DNA from: Zantedeschia hybrid cultivar
Taxonomy: Eukaryota; Streptophyta; Magnoliopsida; Alismatales; Araceae
Assembly: GCA_030544215.1 (NCBI GenBank)
Contig: JARZZO010000011.1
Location: 7,798,001 to 7,862,000 of the forward strand
DNA length: 64,000 nucleotides
Direction of reading: 5' to 3'
The notes beneath the pieces are model-generated. The model saw only the letters and a program-made list of their open reading frames with translations, had not been told where the DNA came from and searched no databases. How positions within the stretch are numbered: position 1 is the first letter of the stretch; each line of letters opens with the position of its first letter. Shown piece after piece: positions 30,913-42,805 of the stretch. The translations under genes and the position numbers were made by a program.

Positions 30913-33900
30913 TGTTCGCGAAGATTTTTCCTAAACCTCCGGTTCGTAGACCTGACTTAGGCATATCTCTCCTCCTATGTCAGATTATTCGGAAATCCAT
31001 TTTCTTTGTTTATCTAGATGAATATAGGTCGGTTTTATATTTTATCGGACTACGAGAGCTTGGGATTAGCCCTCAGGGAATCCGGGACTTCGAATCAAGC
31101 GAAGATTCGAGTATATGACCTCTCTCCACTGACCTCGGTCAGTGTTAATTACACTGAGCAACTGCTCGACAACTCTTGATTAACCGTCCGTATGATGCCC
31201 TTAATCATGCAAAACTACTACTGCAGACAGCGCATGCGTATGAGTATGAAGGCATGTTTTAGGTTTAATCCTTAGCCTCACCCCGGCTTGGGGACAATCT
31301 TTATATGATTTAGGATTGATTTCCGGTTATTAGGATTGATTCTAAGTTAGGTGGATTAATTCCAAGTTATATGGATTAATTCTAAATTTTTAATCCTACA
31401 GGGTTTTTTTTGCAATTATGCACCTTTTAGGAGTTTTTATGAATTATGGAGGTTTTATGAAAGTATGGTAGCTTATAAGCATATAGGAGTGAGTTTTAAA
31501 GGGTTTCAAACTTTATGGGAGTTGTGAAATTAATTTTTAAATGTATGAGGGTTTTTTTGTAATTTTATTCTAAACCGGGTTATTATGTTTAGGGTTTATA
31601 TTTAATGATATTCCGATTATATGGAGAAGAATTCTATTCATGATATGAGTTTTAGTATTTTCGGAGTTATATATATAAATATTATACATAGGGGTATTTT
31701 TGTAATTTTGTATTAAGTCTTATGTACATTATTGATTTTGTGTTCTTTCAGATTTTTTTTAATTCTCTGTTTTTTTTATTAGTTTTATTAACTTTATTCA
31801 TTTTTATGATTAACGTAATTAATTTAATTAATTAATTAATTAAAGTATATGAGGGTATTTGGACTTATTATGATTTTTATATCATATTTCAGATTTTTAC
31901 TGTTTTCTTACAGATTTTACTGATTTTTTTTTTGTTTTTCCTGATTTTTAATTAATTTTATGAATTTTTATTAATTAATTAATTATAAACTGTTTTAGAC
32001 TTAAGCATGATTTTATTAAGATTTATGAACTTATATTTAATTTATTTATGGGGTGAGGTTAAGGTTAAGTTGAAGGTGTACACAGATTTTTTTAGTTTTA
32101 TGAAATTAGATATATACGTATGTTACCTTTAAAATATGATGGTAATTATATAATTTTATTGACACACATAAACACACAATTTCAGATTTCATTTCGACAG
32201 CAATTCGCCTTATAATAAGGCATTTTTTACAAAAAGTATCCGCCAGAGCTTCCCCTTAGGATTGAACCTTAGGAGAGAGGGCTCCCCGAGACGAAAGAAA
32301 GAACTCCCAAAGCACAGCAAATCCGGGTTTGAAAACCCGAATTTGGTCTTCAAATGGGCAGCACCCTCCCTCACAATTTCACACTTGAATTTGAGGCTAA
32401 GTGTGAATGCCTTGGTGTGTATCTCCCTGGTTTGGCGGCCAAGGGGTCCTATTTATAGGTCCGAATTCTCAACCCGGTGGGGGGTGCCACCGGATGGAGC
32501 AAGGTGGGGGGGTGCCACCGGTTGGAGCATCTCTCCTCCCCTCCTTTTATTTTTTATTTCAATGGCCAATGGATGGCAAGAGAGGTGAGAGGGAGAGAGC
32601 AAACAAAGGAGAGAGGGGGAGGGCTCGATGGGCACCCCCACCGGTTCCAACCGGTGGAGGGGGTGCCACCGGATGGACCCCCCACCGGTTGGGAACCGGT
32701 GGGGGGTCTCCCCACCGGTTTTGGGAAACCGGTGGGGGGGTTTCCCCTCCTCATTTCCTCCTCCTTTTGCCCCTTTCTAGGCTCATTAATGAGCTGGATT
32801 TTCAGATTTGGGGTTTTAGGCCAATGTGAAAGGGGTTAAGACCCATTAATTTCATGTCTTGGCCCCATGTGAAAAGGGTTTAGGATGAGTTTTAAAGGGA
32901 GGGTTCACATGGGATTCTCAACCCATGTGTGAATGGGGTTAAGACTCCCCATTAACTCCCCTCACCCTAATTAATCCCCTCCCCCATTTTAAATTCAAAA
33001 AAATCTGAAGAGAAGTGGAGGGAGAACCTCCTCCCCCCCACCGATTTCCCTCTTGGAACCGGTGGGGGGTTCCCCAACCGGTGGGGGGGGCCCCCCACCG
33101 GTTCCCTCTCTCTCTCCTCCACCCCCCCTCATTCCTATTTAAATAAAGGGGGGAAGAGAGAGGGGGTCCACTTGCACTCGTCATTTTGGGGAATTTTGGA
33201 GATTTCTTCTCTCTGGTTTGCAGATTTAGTACTCCTGTGGGGCTGATTTTGGGCCTGTTAGAGGTGCTTATCGGGCCTCATATTGGGCTCCCCCATAGGG
33301 CCACTTATTGGGCCTATCTCACCCATTGTTGGGTCTCCATTTTGGGGCTGATTTGGGTGAGTTCTAAGACTAGTTTCACCCTATTTCGGGACAGATTTCA
33401 GTCCACTTTGGGACTGATTTTTGGGCCTATTTGGGGTGCTTATTGGGCCTCGTATTGGGCTCCCCCATTGGGCCACTTATTGGGCCTATCTCCCCCATTA
33501 TTGGACCTCCATTTCGGGGCCATTTTGGACGAGTTCTAGGACTGATTTCACCCCATTTCGGGGCAGATTTTAGTCCACTTTGGGACTGATTTTAGCCCCC
33601 TTTGGGACTGATTTTGACCCTTATTTTGCAGCGTTCGGTGCCCCGTTTGTTGCTGCATTTAGGGTCTCCCTTCGGGTCTCACTATCGAGGGTTGCAAAGG
33701 CGGTTCGGGAATTGATCTCGGGAGCCGAAGCAAACGACTTGGGGCTGTCTTAGGCTCCTTTAAAAAAATCTGATCAAGGCCTTCTTGGCCTAGGTATGTT
33801 CCCTACTCCATTGCCCTCGTAATGCGAGCCCGTGGCTTTATGCATTTTTGATGTTCATCCATATCATAGGCATACATTTTATTTTTTTTTGGCCTAACAT

Positions 33901-34039
33901 GGTTCTTTATGAACATATCGCTCTGCCTATGTATATGTATTTTCTTATGGAAATCTCACATCGATGTATGTGTCGTATGCACATGCATGCATATTAATAT
34001 GGTGAAAATCTGCATATAAAATTATTTTTGGGTTCAACA
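30913..34039 (-). repeat. LTR of element 1 (5' LTR in element orientation)
   Basis: This 3,127-bp LTR matches 9538-12654 with scattered substitutions and small indels, including a shorter AATT run near 31815-31843. On the + strand it begins TGTTCGCGAAG and ends GGGTTCAACA, followed by ACTCC. It also carries the + strand leader donor GGCCTAG/GTATGTT (exon end 33793), here facing the host gene's next exons. Confidence 0.95.
32450..33145. promoter_or_regulatory. Putative bidirectional LTR promoter of element 1 (right LTR)
   Basis: TATAAATA on the - strand (32450-32457) should drive gag-pol. TATTTAAATA on the + strand (33136-33145) points out of the element into the host intron. The ACCGGT-rich island lies between them (about 32477-32740 and 33055-33105). 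Confidence 0.55.
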
Positions 34040-34044
34040 ACTCC
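34040..34044. repeat. Target site duplication of element 1, right copy
   Basis: ACTCC is identical to 9533-9537 and directly follows the LTR terminus AACA. Confidence 0.93.
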
Positions 34045-35858
34045 TTTGCTGGGAAATAAGGTTACAACTAAAACTTCATCTGGATGACTGGATCTACATG
34101 TCAGAAGCTGCCATGTATACCTACTGATGAGACTATAATGGAAGTTCTCATGTACTCCCTGCATACTTGGCAAAAGAAGGGACCTCTTGTGGATCTGCCG
34201 CCGCAAGCAACTGCTGAAATTCCGGGTCCTTTAGTTGGTTTTTCCACTGTTTTCTGGTCTGATCTTGACCTCTCCATTGCTGTTCGAAAAGGTACAAGAG
34301 CATGTGTTCGTCATTCGATTATTAATTTTGTTTCTTATTCTCGTCTCTCATCCTCCTATTATTCCTTCTTGTCTACCATCTCTTCCTATCATGTTCCCAA
34401 CTCCTATTTTGAAGCTGTAAAAGATCCCAACTGCGTGGTTGCTACAGACGAAGAGATGCATGCCTTCAATAAAAACGGCACTTGAGAGTTGGTCGACATG
34501 CCCAAGGGGAAGATTTCGGTTGGCTTTTGGTGGGTGTATACCATCAAGTACAATCCTTATGGTACTGTGCAGAGGTACAACACCAGATTAGTAGTGAAGG
34601 GGTTTACACAAACATATGGTGTTTGATTATTTGGAGAGCAAAGCTAACGTAGTTTAGTTGAGAGCTTCATCAGTTAGATGTATAGAATCCATTCCTTGAT
34701 GGTCACTTGCAGGAAGAACTTTACGTGCAACCACCTTTAGGGGTTTACTGCTAGGAGGGGAGAGTGTGCAAGCTGAAAAGGCTTTGTATGCCCTCAAACA
34801 GTCTCCTCAGGCTTGGTTTGACCATTTTCGGATAGCCACGGTCGTTTTGGTTTTGTTTAAGGAAATTCTGATTATACTTTGTTTGTTGAATGGATTGATG
34901 AACAGTTATGTTGGATGATATGATTATTACAGGTGACCACAATGCCGCAATCAACAAATTGAAGGCTGACCTGCCAGGGAGTTTGAGATTAATTGAAGTA
35001 TTTTCCTGGCATTGAGGTGGCCAAATCTCAACATGAAATTTATATCTGCCAACGGAAGTATGCTTTGGACCTATTAAAGGAGACTGGGAAGTTTGGTTGC
35101 AAACTTGCTCACACTGCTATTGAGGCCAATCATGATTTGTTTGATTCTACATGAGAGCTTTTGTCAGAGGCTACTAAGAAATGTATCAATGCCTTATGGG
35201 GAGACTGCTATATTTGTCGCTTACCCAACCTGATATTGCCTATGCAATCAATGTTGTTAGTCAATCATGCATGCTCCTCGTACCCTATATGAAAGCTGTG
35301 GAGCGCATATTATGCCAAATCATGTCCTAGTAAAGGGCTACTGTATACAAAGGTTTAGCACTTGAATATTGAGGGTTTTTCTGATGTTGATTGGGCTGGC
35401 TCGTGATGATCGACGGTCAACTAGTGGTTATTGCACCTTCCTTGGTGGTTAGTGGCTTGGCATAGAAAGAAGCAAACTGTGTGTGTTTGATCGAGTGCTG
35501 AAGCAGGGTATTGAGCCATGGCACATAGCCTCTCTGAGATGTCGTGCCTCAGACTTTTCTTACAAGACCTTGGTGTTCATATTCATCTTCCAATAAAATT
35601 ATACCGTGACAACAAGGCTACCATTAAAATTGCCAACAATTCCATCCAGCATGATCGGACCAAGCCAATTGAAATTGATTGTCATTTTATCTTTGAGAAG
35701 CTTGATTCTGGGAAACTCTGTTTGCCTTATGTTCGATTTATAGATCAACTCTCTGATGTCTTTACCAAGAGTTTGACCGCATGTACAGTTCAATTCGATA
35801 TTTGTCCAAGCTGTGCATGATAGATATCTATGCTTAGCTTGGGGGCCCAGAGGGGGAG
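34045..35858 (+). pseudogene. Ty1/copia retrotransposon, 3' part (RT and RNase H remnants)
   Basis: This is the continuation of the copia element broken at 9537. Near 34485-34625 the translation gives ELVDMPKGK, VYTIKYNPYGTVQRYNTRLVVKGFTQTYGV, the start of copia RT; the tryptophan before ELV is now TGA. KALYALKQSPQAWFDHF follows near 34775. An RNase H remnant includes DWAG..DRRSTSGYC near 35385-35435. The end has DQLSDVFTKSLT near 35740-35780. Frames shift repeatedly. An AGAGGGGGAG polypurine tract (35849-35858) precedes the 3' LTR. The element is old and inactive. Confidence 0.85.
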
Positions 35859-36111
35859 TGTGTACAAAAATAGGGATTTCTATGTAATTGTTCTAGTCCT
35901 CCTATTTTTTCTGTTATTTTTGTGGCTAATATATGTCTTACTCACAATTAGGGGTATTCTAGTACTTTGTATGCTTTTATCTTTCCCCTAATAGGGTATA
36001 AATAAGATTGTGAAGAGGACGGTCTATGTGTGTGACCGATCACCTATTTTGGGGTTCCAGTGCAGCCGGTGGCCTTTTTTCTCCCTTTCGTCTCTTCTTC
36101 ATTTTCCAACA
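35859..36111 (+). repeat. 3' LTR of the Ty1/copia element
   Basis: It starts TGTGTACAAAAATAGG directly after the polypurine tract and ends at CCAACA (36111, or 36114 if the next ACA is used). A GGGTATAAATAAG promoter-like motif occurs near 35995. At about 253 bp it is a short copia LTR. No matching 5' LTR was found left of 8256, so the 5' end appears lost. Confidence 0.75.
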
Positions 36112-36322
36112 ACATTAACTCGATCCTCTCTTGCTTCCTTAATCATGATATGAAAACATCTAGCCTAGTTTAACTCAAGCCAATTTCCACTCACACTAAG
36201 TGCCTAGCGACCCATATCATGAAAGCTCAACTTAGCCAACCAACCCTGACAACATTGTCACCACTTAAGCTCATGTCCAAGTCCATTATCACTCCCATTT
36301 AGCCATTTTACTTCTTTAACTA
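36112..36322 (+). other. Intronic sequence between copia and LINE
   Basis: No gene or repeat was recognised in this short stretch. Confidence 0.5.
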
Positions 36323-36699
36323 TCTCAACCTTACGGGGCGGAGAGATGGTGGAGGGTCGAGCGGAGAGGAAGGAAGATTCGAGGAGTTGGAGAGGTGGCG
36401 GCGCAGCGGAGAGAGGGCGGAGGGTCAAGCGGAGGGGTTGGAGCAAGGTGGTGAGGAGTAGTGCATATAACAGAGGTTCTAAGGAGAGTCTTGGTGATCG
36501 TGGATGAGGGAAGTCGGGTTGGGGGAGAAGTGAAGGATTCGAAAAGAAACACATCTTCTTGGGAAGATGTTCTCGATGCCTTGAGATGAACCATAGGGCT
36601 GAAGAATGTATAAATGGCCTTGTTTGCTGAGGGTGTAGGGGTCTGGGTCATCGGAGTTTCAACTGTCCTGAAGGTTCTCTCTCGGACAAGTATGGGGAT

Positions 36700-37540
36700 G
36701 TTGTAGTTCCTTCTCAACCTTCTGTATATGAGCAGGTAGTGGCAGATAATAGGAGTCCTGAGGGTTCCCTGCTTATGAGAGCAACTGGAATTTCTTCAAG
36801 GGGTGTATCCTGGGGACTGCTTCCGAGCCTATTCACATCAACCAAATCTGTGCATCTTTGCGAGTTTGGTGACCAGAGGCTAAGGATTGCTGGATGTCTA
36901 AGTTTGATGACAAACAGGTGGTCTTATGGTGCCCTTTTGAGAAGATGCAGAGGGTCTGTTGAATAAGGGGAAGACTCGATGCAAGGTGTTTAGTATACAT
37001 TGGAAGGCGTGGTACCCGGAACATGGAGCACAAAAGACTGGAAATTTTTCTCAGAGGTGGTGCAGAATTAAAGGACTTCCTTTACACTTGTGGGATATTG
37101 AGGTGTTCAAGAAAATCATGGAGCCTTTTAGATGGGTCAAAAAGGTGGATAGAAGGACCATGGACTGGGAGTCTGGGAATGTGTTTCTTTTGCCTGTGTT
37201 CTCATTGATGTAGAACATGGGAAGAAGATTCGTACAGGGGTTCGGCTTAGATGGGGAAATGCAGCGTTCTGGTTATCTGTGGAGATGGAATTGTTAGTGT
37301 CTGCAAAGCAGAATGGATATAATTGGTCTTATAAAGAGGTGGTGTTGGCTTACAAACAATACAAGGCTGCTAGGGTTTCACAAGTTCCAGTTGACGCTAC
37401 GAAGAAGATGGAGTCAACCCAGTCGAGGAACGATTCAACTCGTGTTGATGTTGAAGTGACTCGGTCAGAGCTATTGGGTCGGCCTAATTCAGGTAGGGTT
37501 TTGGGTCGCCAAGAACTGATAGCTGAGCCGGGCTGACAAT
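36700..37540 (+). pseudogene. LINE ORF1-like remnant (DUF4283 type)
   Basis: The stretch at 36959-37210 reads WCRIKGLPLHLWDIEVFKKI, the conserved core of the plant LINE/retroelement gag-like DUF4283 domain. FRWVKKVDRRTMDWESGNVF follows. Flanking frames are interrupted. The plant LINE ORF1 product is thought to bind RNA. No clear CCHC knuckle was seen. About 37540-38312 is further ORF1-like or linker sequence without recognised motifs. Confidence 0.6.
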
Positions 37541-38312
37541 TAGTTTTGGACCGGCTGGATCCGGTTCGTTCAAAAGGTGTTCTTAGCAATGGAAGGGACA
37601 TTAATACCCCTGAGGGAGATTTTAGCATAATAGGTGAAGAAGGTTCTGGAAGGGGTAATAAGGGGACCCTGTGAAGGCTAATTTATGGGATGATACCCTA
37701 TCAGCATTGGCTTCTGAGCTGTTGAGAGGGTGCGGCGCGAAGCGAGGAACGCGAAGGTGAGAGGAGGCAAGGTGGCGCTGCTAAGGCGGGGAAGATTGGT
37801 TAGGAGGACAGAAGTTATGCACTCCTGATGGCGACTGGAGAAGGCGATGATTACCATCGGCGGTGGGAAAGCTTCTTCGATTCAAAAGATGGAGCTCGAG
37901 GGTAAATACCATACACTTGATTTCCCTCCAGACTCCTCCCAATCTCCTCTGTCCCCTTCAAAAAATGAAAATGCTCCATCGACAAGCTGCATCAAGGAGC
38001 GCTCCAGCTGGTTCCCTATAAGGCCAATAACATGACCTACGAAAGAAGGAAGGAGACAGGCGAGGAAAGAAAAGGATCTGTTTTCAAAGATTGGGAGAGT
38101 GCTGTGTTTATGGAAAAAGCCTTGGCGATTGGCCTCGAAATCCAAGGTAAAGTTGGTCAGTTGCGGAAATTATGTGAGGACAGTACGGGATCAAAAGGCA
38201 ATGCAGTGTCCAGAAGTAAAGGAAACAGGGAGCTGCTTAATTTGTTGAAAGATAGAACTAGTCCAGAAGCAGGAGGAAGCTTAGAGTATCAAGGGGGATC
38301 TTCTGTGCATTA

Positions 38313-41300
38313 ATGATCGTGCTTTCGTGGAATATTAGAGGCCTGAATGACTGTGGTAAGCAGAGAACTGTGAAAGAGATCATCAGGAGAAGAGGAGTGG
38401 ATATAACGTGTTTACAAGAGACAAAGATGGACTGTTTTGATATTAATTTCATCAAGAAGCTTTCTTCCTTCAGTCAACCTGATTTTGTATTCTGAAGATC
38501 ATCAGGCCAGTCGGGAGGCATTCTTATTGTCTGAAATAAAGTGAAGTGGGGAAGACAGTTATTAGACATTGGAGAGTATTCAGTGACAGTTAAATTTGTT
38601 GGAGTTAAACATAATTTAACATGGATGATGTCTGGAGCATATGGGCCTCAGTCTATTGAACTTCAGCAGGAGTTATGGTCTGAATTGATGTCTTGCCAGG
38701 AGAAGTTTGATTTGCCTTGGTGCATCATTGGGGACTTTAATCAAGTCAGGAAACCATCTGAAAGAAACAGAGGTAGACTTTTTAATAGAGGCATGCAACT
38801 ATTCAATGATTGGATTGAGAATCGTGCATTAATGGAGATTCCCATTCCTAATGTGCAGTTTACCTGGTCCAGTGGAAGAGTTTTATGTGATGGTAGCTGG
38901 GAGCAGCTGTTTTCTTCTGGAAGAGTATCAGCACAACCTAGATGCATCTCTGATCATAATGCTATTATATTAAATTGTCACAGAAAAGTGAATAGGAAGA
39001 AGACTTTTAGAATGGAAAAGGTTTGGTTACAGGATGAAGAGTTCAAAAACATTGTTTTGGAATCTTGGCAGGAGTCTATTGATGATCATTCAAGGCCAAG
39101 AATTTAAGCAAAGAAACTCAGATTGCTTAAAAAGAATTTGAAGTCGTGGGCAGATTAATGGAGAGATTAGACATGTTCATTTCACTAGAATTCTTGCTAG
39201 TATTCAGGATCTTGAGAAGATTGAAGAAAGAAGGCAGCTAACTCAACAGGAGTTAAGTCAGAGGTCAAATCTTAGAGCACAGTATTCTTACTGGCTTTGG
39301 GACGAAGAAGTTAGATGGAGACAGAAATATACAGTCGTATGGTTGAAAGAAGGTGACTTAAACACTACATTCTTTCATCAAGTTGCTAATGGGAGAAGAA
39401 GAAAATTAATATCCACTATATTTAAGGAGGATGAGGTTATTGAAGATGAAAAGAGGATTGCAGGGGAAATCATTAATTTTTACAAAGATCTTTTCTCAGA
39501 AGAACAAAGATGGTTTCCGAAGTGGAGCGATTCTGATTGTTCTTACTTGTCTGATGGGGAGAAAGTTTTGCTAGTTCAACCTGTTGCTGAAGAAGAAGTT
39601 AAGGAAGCAGTTTTTGATCTGGGAGCTGATAAGGCTCCGGGCCCAGATGGTATTCCCATTTATTTTTGTTAAACATTTTGGGACACAGTTAAGGTAGAAG
39701 TTTTTCAAGCAGCTGCGGACTGTATTTGTGGTGGTGCTAGCTGTAAAGCCATTAATCAGACGTATTTGGTTTTGATCCCAAAGAAGGAAAATGCTGTGCA
39801 GTTGACAGATTTCAGACCTATAAGCATACTTAATGGGTCATATAAGATTATAGCAAGGATCTTAGCTTCCAGACTTAGTAAAGTTCTCAATGGTATTGTG
39901 GAACCAAATCGGTTATCTTTTATTAAAGGCAGAAGATTGAAGGACAATTTTTAACTTGCACATGACATATTGTTTTCTATGAAGAAGAAAGGTGTTGAGG
40001 GTGTTCTATGTGAGCTTGACTTCAATAAAGCTTACGGGGATTTCTTATGGAGTATTTTGGAAGTGCACCAATTTCCAATACATTGGATCAATGTTGTCAA
40101 AAAGTGTTTGACTACTGCCAAATTCTCCATTATTCTGAATAGCAGTGTCTATGGATTTTTTTCTAGCTCAAGAGGACTGAGACAGCGGGACCCATTGTCC
40201 CCATTATCTTTTGTGATTGTGGCTAATGTACTGAGCACTATGTGTCATAAAGCTGAGCAGGATCGGTGGATAGAAGGTGTCCACATTTGAAGAGGAATTT
40301 CTGGAATTTTTCATCTACAGTTTGCCGATGATACAATTCTATTTGTTAAGGGAGGCATTCAGTATTCAAAAGTCATTTCATTCATTCTGAAATGTTTTGA
40401 GGCCTCCTCAGGGATGAAAATCAACTTTGACAAGAGGTTAATCATTGGCATCAATATGAAGTTGCTGGAACATTGCCTTATTGGGGAAATGTTTATGGGA
40501 GTTGCTGGATGAGGAGGTGAGCCTTTGGAAAAGTGTGATCATTCAGAAACATTACCAGCCATTGAATAAATTCTATTTAAATACTTCAAATACGTCTGTT
40601 ATGTCTTCTGTTTGGACTGATATTGTTAATGCTGGGGTACATTTCCATGATCATATTACTTATAAAGTGGGTAATGGACAACAAGTTCTGTTTTGGATGG
40701 ATAGATGGCTGGGAGACTGCAGATTGAAGGACAGATTTCCACACCTTTATGTGATTGCTGTTAATAAATCATGCTCTGTGATGGATTGTTATGAAATTAT
40801 GGGCAACAATGTTAGTTGGTGTGTTCCGCTGAGAAGGAACCTGAAAGAAGAAGAAATTGAACTTTTGTCTTCACTTCTGACTGAGGTGCAATCAGTGATT
40901 ATTCTTCCTACGGAAGCAGATAAATTGGTATGGGGTCCTACGAAGGGAAGCTTCTCTGTCAAGTCTTATTATGAGGTGCTTGAAGGTGTGCTGCTGATAT
41001 ATGCTAAGGAGGAGGAAGTGTGGAAGGTTAAGGCTTCCCTTTAGGTTAAAGCTTTCATGTGGTTAGTGTATGAGAAGACGATCATTACAAAAATTTACAG
41101 AGCAAGATGGTGCCCTAGTGCTCATACCTTATGCTCTCTTTGTGAAGCAAAAGATGAAGATGTGGACCATTTATTTACTCAATGTAAAGTGAGCCAATCA
41201 GTGTGTAAGGTCTTCGGTCAATTGCTGAACTTCAAGCCTAATTTCAATTCTGTTCAAGAAATGTGGCTTTTCTTCAAGAATCTACAGAGAAGAACAAGGC

Positions 41301-41410
41301 AAAGGGAGTTGAGAAGAATTCTTGGGATATTTCCGCATGCAATATGTTGGATTATCTGGAGAGAAAGGATTGATGGAGTTTTCCATGGAAGCACAATTAT
41401 ATTGAGAATA
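38313..41410 (+). pseudogene. LINE ORF2: endonuclease, reverse transcriptase and zf-RVT, broken
   Basis: ORF2 opens with VLSWNIRGLND and CLQETKMD, the first endonuclease motifs. IIGDFNQVRKPSER (about 38725) and CISDHNAI (about 38942) complete the APE-type nuclease. RT motifs follow: KAPGPDGIP (39633), DFRPISILNGSYKIIARILA (39808), CELDFNKAYG (40012; the usual Asp after AY is replaced), GLRQRDPLSP (40176) and LQFADDTILF (40318). The region between FADDT and 40480 is shortened. FSVKSYYEVL and the cysteine-rich zf-RVT region (CSLCEAKDEDVDHLFTQC, about 41130) end the protein. Stops occur near 38493, 39105, 39670, 39952, 40288 and 41042. Confidence 0.9.
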
Positions 41411-41649
41411 TTTCTTTGAGGAGTCTTTCTTCTTTGTATAGTTGGTCGCGTCATATCATGGGACCGTCTGCTGATTCTTGGTCAAAGATTCTCAAGTAAT
41501 ATGTAGTTTCTTTTTTTTTTCCTTTCTTTTTTTGGATAGGAATCCCTCCTATCCATCTGATTGTACTTCTTCTATTATTCAGTAAATTGGTGCTACAATC
41601 CATGTTTCTCTCTCGGAAAAAAAAAAAAAAAAAACTTCTCAACCTTACG

Positions 41650-42315
41650 AACCAGTTCATTTTACCTCAAGCCTTGGTCAAGCTAAATTTAACCCTTCAA
41701 CTAGGAAACCCTTGAACTGTGGGCTTGCCCACTAATAGCCTCACCTCTATGATCCTATTAGCTGGTCAAGTATAGTCCTGCCTTTATCATACTATGTTTA
41801 CCTTTTTTTTAATGATAACCAGATGGTTTGCCTCTGCTTGTCTTCAGTATGGAAAAAGGGGAGATATTTGAGAAATTCAAGCATGAAACTTAGCTAATTT
41901 TAAGAATAACTGGAAAAATTAATCAAGGCAAGTGACAGACTTGCACTTTGAGGACAGGAGGGAATGTCATAGTTTGATAACTTTGAGAGGTAACAGTATA
42001 TCATTAAAGACAAGAGTAAAGTATTGGTCAACATTAAGGCAAAAAAGATGCCTCACTATGATTGCTTCACTGTACCACTAAAATGGCAAAAGATACTCTT
42101 TAACTGTTGCCTTGTTGGATTGTTTATGTAGCTACAACCTATGAGATAATGTTACATCGGTACTATAATAATAGTTCATGATAGTTACAAAAAGTGTGCA
42201 TTGAGGGGTTTGTGAAATTTTTTATTCCTTAAAGGACAGTTTTCATACCTAGGTGAAAAAATTAATCTGGTAAAAAGAAAGTTTTAATGGTCAAAGATTG
42301 TAAGCAAAGTCAAAT
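41650..42315 (+). other. Intronic sequence between LINE and microsatellite
   Basis: No gene, exon or repeat was recognised here. The sequence is AT-rich intron. Confidence 0.55.
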
Positions 42316-42323
42316 TGTGTGTA

Positions 42324-42374
<51 letters not shown>
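42316..42374. repeat. Compound (TG)n(AG)n microsatellite
   Basis: TG units with one TA interruption are followed by about 15 AG units. It lies about 240 bp upstream of the acceptor of exon c. Confidence 0.95.
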
Positions 42375-42377
<3 letters not shown>

Positions 42378-42616
42378 TTGCGATAATTTTCTGGAACAAA
42401 ATGTTTTTCATAACTGTTTATTTTCTGAAATCTTTAACCTTGGGAAAAACAAATTTTGCCAAGGAGTGAACTTTTTCATCCCATTTTCCAGTACTCCTAA
42501 ACCACTCAAAATATCATCATAATTCTGTGGCCAGAACATTACCTTGGTACAGATAAGTTCTCGTCTTGCTAAGACTGCACTGTGTGTCAGATGTTTAATT
42601 AATTAACATGCTACAG

Positions 42617-42706
42617 GGGAACAAGCGAAAGCCATATCATAGCATCAACTTTGTTATCGCACATGATGGGTTCTCGTTATATGACCTAGTTTCGTACAAT
42701 TTCAAG
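42617..42706 (+). CDS. ISA3: Isoamylase-type debranching enzyme (ISA3-like), internal exon c with HDGF motif
   Basis: This 90-bp phase-0 exon lies between CATGCTACAG and GTATTTTC. Its 30 codons read GNKRKPYHSINFVIAHDGF then SLYDLVSYNFK. INFVIAHDGF is GH13 conserved region IV, in which the Asp after His stabilises the transition state. DLVSYN is the isoamylase-specific continuation. The exon joins exactly to DLYQ of exon b across a 37,157-bp intron. Gly as the first residue is unexpected (I would expect a larger residue), but no better acceptor is visible. Confidence 0.9.
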
Positions 42707-42805
42707 GTATTTTCATATAAAGCTAAAGCTAACTGCAAGAAGTTTGATAGATGTACATATTCTAAGTGTCTCCCTTTGTAATTGTCATGCATTTTTGCCA
42801 TATAG
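42707..42805 (+). other. Short isoamylase intron (99 bp)
   Basis: GTATTTTC to CCATATAG, a normal-sized plant intron and a contrast with its 37-kb and >21-kb neighbours. Confidence 0.85.

Larger units (their letters stand above)
9538..34039 (-). mobile_element. Giant Ty3/gypsy (Tat/Ogre-like) retrotransposon, element 1
   Basis: This complete insertion is 24,502 bp long. Its two LTRs are 3.1 kb each, have TG..CA ends (as read on both strands) and are flanked by ACTCC. Gag-pol reads on the - strand, so the 5' LTR is the right one (30913-34039). In element order it carries: a primer-site candidate, gag with duplicated zinc-knuckle modules, protease, RT, a degenerate RNase H, a second archaeal-type RNase H, integrase, tandem-repeat arrays, an antisense spliced PMD gene, a purine-rich tract and the 3' LTR. 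The extra RNase H and lack of a chromodomain point to the Tat lineage. The coding regions are broken by several stops and indels, so the copy is not autonomous now. It interrupts a copia element inside a host intron, with gag-pol antisense to the host gene. Confidence 0.95.
36336..41636 (+). mobile_element. L1-type LINE, degenerate
   Basis: The 5.3-kb element ends in an 18-A tail (41617-41634). It is bounded by a 13-bp target duplication TCTCAACCTTACG at 36323-36335 and 41637-41649. It is in the same orientation as the host gene. It has an ORF1-like region, then endonuclease, reverse transcriptase and a terminal zinc-finger (zf-RVT) region. Multiple stops, frameshifts and an internal deletion after the FADDT motif make it inactive. 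The intact ends suggest a full-length or nearly full-length insertion. Confidence 0.93.
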
